NCBI GenBank assembly: GCA_016748015.1
Contig: JAAOMT010000129.1
Coordinates: 472,328 to 536,327, forward strand
Length of the DNA stretch: 64,000 bases
From: Geosiphon pyriformis
Taxonomy: Eukaryota > Glomeromycota > Glomeromycetes > Archaeosporales > Geosiphonaceae
Direction of reading: 5' to 3'
The notes beneath the pieces were generated by a model that was given only the letters and a program-made list of their open reading frames with translations, was not told the origin of the DNA and made no database searches. Below, piece after piece: positions 58,305 to 64,000 of this stretch; the first letter of the stretch is position 1; the number at the start of each line of letters is the position of its first letter. The position numbers and the translations under genes are program-made.

Positions 58305-59120
58305 ATGAATAAACTAGCAATCAACACCTCTAAATCAACCAAAAAGAAGAAGAAAGCCAAGGTTGATTTTGTCTTGAACTCAAACAAAGCATTCAAATCA
58401 TCTGTTAATAACAATGAGCCACCAAAGGCCAAAGTTTTCAAGAATCCTCCAAAGTTGGAACCCCCAGAAATAGTACAAAAATCTGGATCCTATTCTGTTG
58501 TTAAAGATTTCATGGAAACTCCAGCACACATTACATTTGGCCAACTGATGACCCATTCACAGTTCAGAAAAAATTTTCATAAATCATTGATACCAAAAAA
58601 AAAAACACCAAAAACCAATAAACGTCCTTGCCAAGCTGAACTTGCTAATAACAGCAATGTTACCCCTCTGATTTGTAAAGCCCAAGTGGCTGGTTACTTC
58701 ATTGATCTGATTCTAGACAGTGAATCATCTGTTAGTGTAATTGCCAAACATTTTTTTGAAGCAATTGGCAAAAAGATTAATGAGCCTTCCACAAGACCAA
58801 TAACTAATGTACATGGTGACAAGAAGAAAGGTCTGGGCATAGCCAAAGCTATTCCTGTTCACATCAATAGTATTAGCATTGAAACTAATATGAAAGTATC
58901 TGAAGCAAAAAAGTACATTATTATTGTTGGTAATGAATGGCTTAAGAAAGCCAAAGCACTACTTAACTATGAACTTTGTGAGCTAACCATCAGATGTAGT
59001 GAGAAATCCATTGTGGTTAAATGCCGACATTGGAAAACTCCTCCAGTAACCCAACAGAACCAAAAAGAAGAACAATTAAATGAATCAGATGATGATAAAA
59101 GCAATAATGATGAAGATTAA
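58305..59120 (+). pseudogene. Ty3 retropepsin-like protease region, active-site Gly changed
   Basis: Open for 271 codons. After a Lys-rich N-terminal part it shows LICKAQVAGYFIDLILDSESSVSVIAK: the active-site triad is D-S-E instead of D-S-G, a GGA-to-GAA change that should abolish folding of the loop. Conserved flap-side text GLGIAKAIPVHI and the second hydrophobic motif YIIIVGNEWLKKAKALLNY follow. The C-terminus is acidic (ESDDDKSNNDED) and ends in TAA. Confidence 0.8.
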
Positions 59121-59937
59121 AAAGAACAAAAAAAAACTGCTGAACTTGTCTACACCATTTTCACCAGCAATGACAAGCCACTGAACAATGTTAAAGCTGA
59201 CAAAAAAGGAATCAGGGTGAATGGCAAGATGATCTGCTGGCCCTACTATGATATCCTCAGAAAAACTTTTGACAAAAAACTTAGCAAGAAAGCCAAATAC
59301 AGTTATTGGTGGCATGGCTCTTGTGCACAGTACTGGTGTAATAAACCTTTGTATTCACCAAGTGATGAATGCAAATTCTGCCTGATCTATTACAAAGATT
59401 AGAAACCAATTAGCTTAATATCTCGAGAAAAACTTAAAGAAGTACAAAAGTTCTTTGAGAATAAACCACCTAAAATCCAATCATTAGTTGTAAAACAAAG
59501 AGAACCTTCACTTAAAGAAAAAAAAGTAGACATTGAAAATCTGTTGGCTAAAAATAGCCCAGTTATCTCAAAAAAAAGTGATATCTCTGGACAAACTCAT
59601 GTGATACAATACACCATCATCACAAAAAAAACTTGTCCCATCTATCTGAAGCCTTATCAATCCAATAGATGCAATAATAAGTTTATCAAGAAAAAGATAA
59701 ACCAAATAAAAGATCTTGGATTCATACAAGAAACCAAGAGTAAATGGGCTTTCCCAGTAGTAGTGGTATCCAAGAAAAATGGAACTCTACACTTCTGTGT
59801 TGACTACTGTTAATTAAATGCCATTACTATAAGAGACATGTACCCACTTCCCAAAATTGATGCAATGCTGGATTTTGGCAAGTAAAAATGGATCCAAAAA
59901 GCAGAAAAAAAACTGCTTTCATCACCAAATATGGCAC
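59121..59937 (+). pseudogene. Ty3 RT N-terminal region with internal deletion
   Basis: In the same frame after a stop: a Trp/Cys-rich segment (VNGKMICWPYYDILRKTF, WWHGSCAQYWCNK, DECKFCLIYYKD), then 59544-59813 with KWAFPVVVVSKKNGTLHFCVDYC, which is RT motif 1. It continues past a TAA as LNAITIRDMYPLPKIDAMLDFG. At about 59878 the sequence jumps to QVKMDPKSRKKTAFITKYGT, so roughly 20 codons including the motif A aspartate are missing. LTR-A then interrupts the frame. Confidence 0.8.
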
Positions 59938-60915
59938 TGTTACTGGAGATTTTTGGTCTCTTTTCTGTAATGTTGTTGATACTTATTTGCTGTGAATTCA
60001 CGTTTTCTGGATGTGGTTGAACCTCCAGTAACTGAATTTATCTTCAAATTATCTCCTATAATTTGAACTTGCTGGGCTTATGAGTGGAATGGCCAATTCC
60101 ATGCCAGTTGCTTTATGTAGTTACGTTGTAGTAAATGTCAACTCTTTCCTAAGAATTGCTCGTCTAGAAGCTCACTAAAAATGTGTAGTTACTTTGCTGT
60201 GAAAGTCAACTTTTCTACAGGAATCTTGTCTATAGGCTACCCTAATGATTGTAATAAGAAAAGAAAAGAAAAATAAAAGAAGTGTAAAAGAAATAGGATT
60301 TTATCAAGAGAAACGTTTTCTATCCAGGCCTGGAGTCACTAACAGTTTACTGAAATTGGTAGCTAATCAATTTCGAAATGTTAGTTGGGTTTTGGGGATT
60401 TTCCAAGTGCAATAATTAAAAAATTTGGGTTTTCGAATTATTTGATATTTATTTCTTTTTGTGTGTATAGAAATGGTTCTAAGAGATAAATCTAAAGTAA
60501 GATACATTTTCTCAAAAAGAGAAGCTTTTCTTTTATACAACTTGTCGTAACACTATTTTATGAACTCGAACTTTGCTATTTTCTACAATTTCGCTGAACT
60601 AAAGATACATTTCGGCAAACTATAAGTTATTTCGGCAAACTATTAGATATTTTGGTAAACTATCAATTATTTTGGCGAATTTCTACAAATTTCGGCAAAC
60701 TTTTTGAATATTACATAGTTCGGGGTATTGCATGATTGATCATCGCAATTAGGTTACATTGGTATTGTGTACAATTTGGGTTATTAATTAAATGATAATT
60801 TCAGACATTTTTGCTAATATAATAAGTGATCAAAAACAATAATATATACTAATTAATGATAGGAATTATAAGATAATTTCATGCTAAATAATATCTCTAA
60901 TTTTGTCTGGTAATA
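59938..60915 (-). repeat. LTR-A, 3' LTR of the minus-strand Ty3 element
   Basis: Plus-strand text starts TGTTACTGGAGATTTTT and ends GTCTGGTAATA, about 978 bp. The inner edge abuts a polypurine tract, the outer edge the interrupted RT of the plus-strand element. Confidence 0.85.
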
Positions 60916-61603
60916 TAACCTCCTCCTCAAGACTGAGCTCCATTGAAGTCCAAGTACTGTCTGTTATTTCCAGATAATAATCCAAAATTAATGAAGAAAT
61001 TTGGTCTGAAAATTGTTGAAATTTCAGTTTTGTGAGCTTTCCAATGTATTGAATCTTCAAAGGTTGAAAAATTGGGTTTTGTAGTATGTTTTCACAGGTG
61101 TGGAATAGGTCATAAAGTCTAAGAGCAGCTCTAAGCCTGTAGCGACTGTTTGTTGATCCAGCTGTTGTCTTGAATTCATTGTGAAGTTGTTTCTGAATAG
61201 CTTTTTTTGTGAGGTTTGCTGTTGTAAGTTTCAGTTTCCATTCGTAGAGTGTTTTTCCAATGTGAAAATATCTATAGATTGGAGGATATTCAGTGTTTTC
61301 CTCCTTGAGACACAGTTGAAGTTTTTGTTGAATTGTAGAATTTGGTGGAATACTAATTGGAGTGAGCATTAGGTTTTCTCTTAAAGCAAGCTTTAAAAGT
61401 TCTGGCAGGTGAATTCCAGTATAACTTCTTGTGTTCTTTTTATATGGGTGATATTTTCATGAATTTGGGGCTGAATTTGTAACTACTTCTGTTTGGGTAT
61501 AATTTATGTGGTTTCCAGTAACAGTAATGGATAATTCAGGTATTGTTTTTAAAGCTAACATTAGTTTTTGGGATAATTGTTGAATGTTTTGAGAAATAGT
61601 CAT
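60884..61603 (-). pseudogene. Extra ORF after integrase (ORF3), unknown function, one stop
   Basis: From ATG 61603 (MTISQNIQQLSQKLMLALK) 239 codons run to a stop at 60884, interrupted by one TGA at about 61455 that probably replaces Trp (NS-stop-KYHP). The open part 61369-60884 reads MLTPISIPPNSTIQQKLQLC..., is rich in Leu, Gln and Thr, has no signal peptide or membrane segment that I can see, and contains YRLRAALRLYDLFHTCENIL, probably helical. It occupies the position of env in some Ty3 elements but does not look like a glycoprotein. Its last ten codons lie in the LTR. A decayed homologue is at about 11005-11640, so the ORF is an old part of the family. Confidence 0.68.
60916..60932 (-). 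other. Polypurine tract next to the 3' LTR
   Basis: On the minus strand TCTTGAGGAGGAGGTTA lies immediately before the LTR, the expected primer site for plus-strand DNA synthesis. It is also coding: it supplies LEEEV near the end of ORF3. Confidence 0.75.
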
Positions 61604-61729
61604 TATAAGCAATTGAAAAAATAAAAAATTATTTTTGGTGTATGGGTTTTTATGTTATTTTTGTTTTTGTTTTTTTTTTTTTTTGTGAAATTGTTTCTAA
61701 ATTATAAGAGAATAACTAGTAAAATTAAA

Positions 61730-63259
61730 TTAAGTGTTCAGGTTGGAAGGTTGTTCAATGACAACTATTGGTTCTAAGTTTTGGGGAATATCTTCGGGAC
61801 TGACCAAAGGGGAATGTGTACCAATTTGTGAAATTAATGGTTCAGGATTGTTTCTGGAATGATAGTGTTTCAAACGATCTCTATGTGCAACTTTTGCTAG
61901 GATTTTGTTATCAAGTCTTAGCTTGTATAATCCATTGTCTAGGACTTCATGAATAAAAAATGGTCCATCCCATTTATTTTCAAATTTTCCACTTCATTGT
62001 TTTTCAGCTTTAGTTCTGTGTAAGAGAACTTTGTTTCCAATTTTGAATTTATTGGTGACTGAAGGCAATTTGTCATCATGCCGTTCTTTTTGTTGAGCTT
62101 GGGAGTATTCAATATGGGTGGCTGCTATTCGTCGTTTTCCTTCCAATGTGCTAAGCAGAGTATAGGCTCTTTGCTAAAGCATTTCTTGGAAATTGTTTTC
62201 ATTGATTGGTTGTGCTGGGTATGTTTCCACTGTGAAACTGATTGGTAACGTTGCCGTCCTTCCATAAGTTAAATCAAATGGTGTGTGTTTCGTGGTATTT
62301 TGTTTTAATGTCCTATATGCTAGTAACACTGATGGAATAAAGAGATCTCATTCTTGCTCAAAATCGGTTGAGACTTTGGCTAATGACTCACACAATGTTC
62401 TGTTAAAACGTTCCACAAGTCTGTTTGTTTGTGGATGGTAGGGCGAAGACAGAGGTCTTTTGACATTAAATCGTTCACAAATTTCTTGTATCAGGTTGTT
62501 CACAAAGTGTGTTCCCTGATCGGATAAAAGTTCAATTGGACATCTATGTCTACAAATGATGTCTTCGTAGATGAAATTTGCTACTGATTTTGCATCTGCT
62601 CATTGAATGGCTCTGACTTCAGGCCATTTAGTAAGATAGTTTACAGCTACTGCAATATAACGGTTTCCTTGAGTGGTGATAGATAGTGGTCCGACTAAAT
62701 TGATACCAACTCTGTCAAAAGGCTGTCCAATTTTGATTGGATTTAAAGGTTCTGTAGGGCAAGTTCCTCCTCTTTTTTGACAACTATCACAAGATTTGAC
62801 ATATTCGTGAATGTCTTTTCTTATTCGAGGCCAAAAGTAGTATTCTAGTGTTTTTTGGGTGGTGTTATTTTTTCCAAAGTGTGCTGATGAAAGATCTGAG
62901 TGCATGTTGTATAAAATGGTCTCTTTTTCCTGTTCTTGTATTAATCTGAGTAGTTTGGTTGGGTTTTTGAAATTTCAATGATAGATAATGTTGTTGTGTA
63001 GAAAATATTGTTTGGCTTGTTGTTGTAACCGATGTTTTTTGTTTGGGGACCAATCTGTTGGGATTGTTAATGTCTCCAAATATTGTTTGAGATTGTTGTA
63101 GTTTTCGGGGTTTATTGTTTGTTGTTTTGATGCTGTTAATTCAAATGGGTGTTGGTTTTGTTTCTAATCTTGCCTCATCCTTGAGAGACAATCAACGTTG
63201 GTGTGGAGTTTTCCTGGTTTGTGGTGTACAATGTATCAGTAATTAGCTAAAAATCCTGT
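61730..63259 (-). pseudogene. Ty3 integrase and C-terminal domain, catalytic Asp to Asn
   Basis: Same frame as RT. HHCC-type zinc domain with HSDLSSAHFGKNNTTQ and CDSCQKRGGTC. The core has VGINLVGPL, where the first catalytic Asp is Asn (GAT/GAC to AAT/AAC), then LLSDQGTHFVNN (second Asp) and NRLVERFNRTL (Glu). The C-terminal part shows NKVLLHRTKAEKQ and KWDGPFFIHEVLDNGLYKLR, the GPY/F module, ending in TAA at 61730-61732. Stops at about 62600 (before ADAKSVANF), 62345, 62178 and 61998 break it. Confidence 0.86.
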
Positions 63260-64000
63260 TCATCGGGTTTGTTTTGCATTCAGCTGGGTGTTTTTGTTTT
63301 GAAGCCATTTAAGTCCAATATTATCAGTGATAATATCGAATTCTTTGAGTCTGAGGTAAAGGTTGAAGTGATATAGGGCCCAGATTACTGCTGCGGTTTC
63401 TAATTCTGTTGCAGGGTAGTTCTTTTTGGCTGGCTTTAATGTTCTACTAGCATAAGCAATTACTTGCTTATTTCCATTGTCATCTAACTGTGATAGAATG
63501 GCATCAAAGGCAGTATAAGAAGCGTCAGTTGCTAACCGGAATCGGTTGCTAAAGTCTGGATAGGCAAAGATTGGGGCTGTTGTGAGTTTTTCCTTGAGTA
63601 TCTTGAAGGCATTTTGGTGTTCTTTTGTCCATTTGTATTCAACATTTTTTGTAGTGAGCTGGTTAAGGGGTTTTGCAATTTCTGAGAATCCTTTGATGAA
63701 TTTTCGGTAATAGGATGCTAATCCAATAAATCCTTTTAATTCTGTGGTATTTCGTGGAGTCTTGAAGTTTTTGACAGTACTGATTTTTCCGGGGTCTGGT
63801 TTAATTCCATCTTTGCTAACAATGTAACCAAGAAAAGCTAAACTTGTCTTTCTGAAGTAGCATTTTTCAATGTTTAGTTTCAATCCTGCTTTCTGTAATC
63901 ATTGAAAAACTTCTTGCAGGTGAATTAAATGTAGCTCGAAAGATGGTGAATAAACATCAGTGTCATCAAGATAAACTACTACTGATTTCCAAAGGAGGCC
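63260..64000 (-). pseudogene. Ty3 RT (YLDD) and RNase H
   Basis: At the window edge VVVYLDDTDVYS contains an intact YLDD. A TGA at about 63899 (probably Trp) follows. From 63883 the open frame reads KCYFRKTSLAFLGYIVS and GLASYYRKFIKGFSEIAKPL (RT connection). RNase H then reads FRLATDASYTAFDAIL (Asp), PATELETAAVIWAL (Glu) and FDIITDNIGLKWL (Asp), ending in a stop at 63260. The His region is beyond it. The decayed homologue spans about 13.3-15.0 kb. Confidence 0.88.

Larger units (their letters stand above)
55924..59937 (+). mobile_element. Ty3/Gypsy element, plus strand, cut by another Ty3 element
   Basis: LTR-C, PBS, gag, zinc knuckle, protease and the N-terminal part of RT in order. It ends inside RT (after TAFITKYGT) exactly where LTR-A of the minus-strand element begins at 59938, so the rest should lie beyond that element outside the window. 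Several stops and one or more frameshifts are present. Confidence 0.85.
59938..64000 (-). mobile_element. Ty3/Gypsy element, minus strand (5' part outside window)
   Basis: In element order: RT and RNase H (64000-63260), integrase (about 63.05-61.73 kb), an extra ORF (61603-60884), polypurine tract and 3' LTR (60915-59938). It is the less decayed relative of 9981-18070. Several Trp codons are stops and the first integrase Asp is Asn, so it is inactive in its present form. Confidence 0.88.

Noticed and set aside
1-64000. Alternative genetic code, since many TGA and TAG sit at Trp or Gln positions
   Set aside because: The host genes use TGG and CAG/CAA for Trp and Gln and end in TAA. Reassigned positions are confined to transposons and involve TAG, TAA and TGA alike, so mutation is the better explanation.

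Overview
The window looks like nuclear DNA of a fungus. Three host genes have short GT-AG introns, and their closest recognisable relatives are eukaryotic and fungal. The retroelement gag, protease-dUTPase and Ty3 pol reading frames resemble, from memory only, families abundant in arbuscular mycorrhizal fungi (Glomeromycotina). That placement is an inference. Almost everything else is transposable element in different stages of decay, set in very AT-rich DNA.

Layout. 1-6265: minus-strand LINE (L1; ORF1 plus a broken endonuclease-RT-RNase H ORF2). 6266-9976: AT-saturated plus-strand LINE relic. 9981-about 18070: AT-saturated minus-strand Ty3/Gypsy relic holding two later solo LTRs. 20110-22016: 5'-truncated LINE (L4) with a 12-bp target duplication. 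22.8-29.6 kb: host gene island with a small C2H2 zinc-finger gene (4 exons), a glutamine-dependent NAD+ synthetase (17 exons, 702 aa) and a class V PLP-dependent aminotransferase (4 exons, 410 aa), all on the plus strand and intact. 30.2-37.0 kb: full-length LINE (L2), ORF1 open and ORF2 in one frame but with stops. 37-43.1 kb: LTR relics, a solo LTR nested inside another solo LTR, and a compact unit made of two LTRs in INVERTED orientation flanked by a target duplication. 45-49.4 kb: AT-saturated LINE relic. 49.5-53.3 kb: 5'-truncated LINE (L3). 54.2-55.9 kb: relic of a protease-dUTPase polyprotein. 55.9-59.9 kb: plus-strand Ty3 element (LTR, PBS, gag, protease, start of RT) interrupted by a minus-strand Ty3 element (59.9 kb to window end) with an extra ORF after integrase.

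The unifying signal is mutation. The AT-rich tracts are not random spacer: several align almost base for base with the GC-richer elements in the same window and differ mostly by C-to-T and G-to-A on the same strand. Stops in the younger copies repeatedly come from TGG or CAG/CAA codons, and RT and integrase catalytic Asp codons have become Asn. This is what repeat-induced point mutation (RIP) or heavy methyl-cytosine deamination of repeats would leave. The host gene island is spared.
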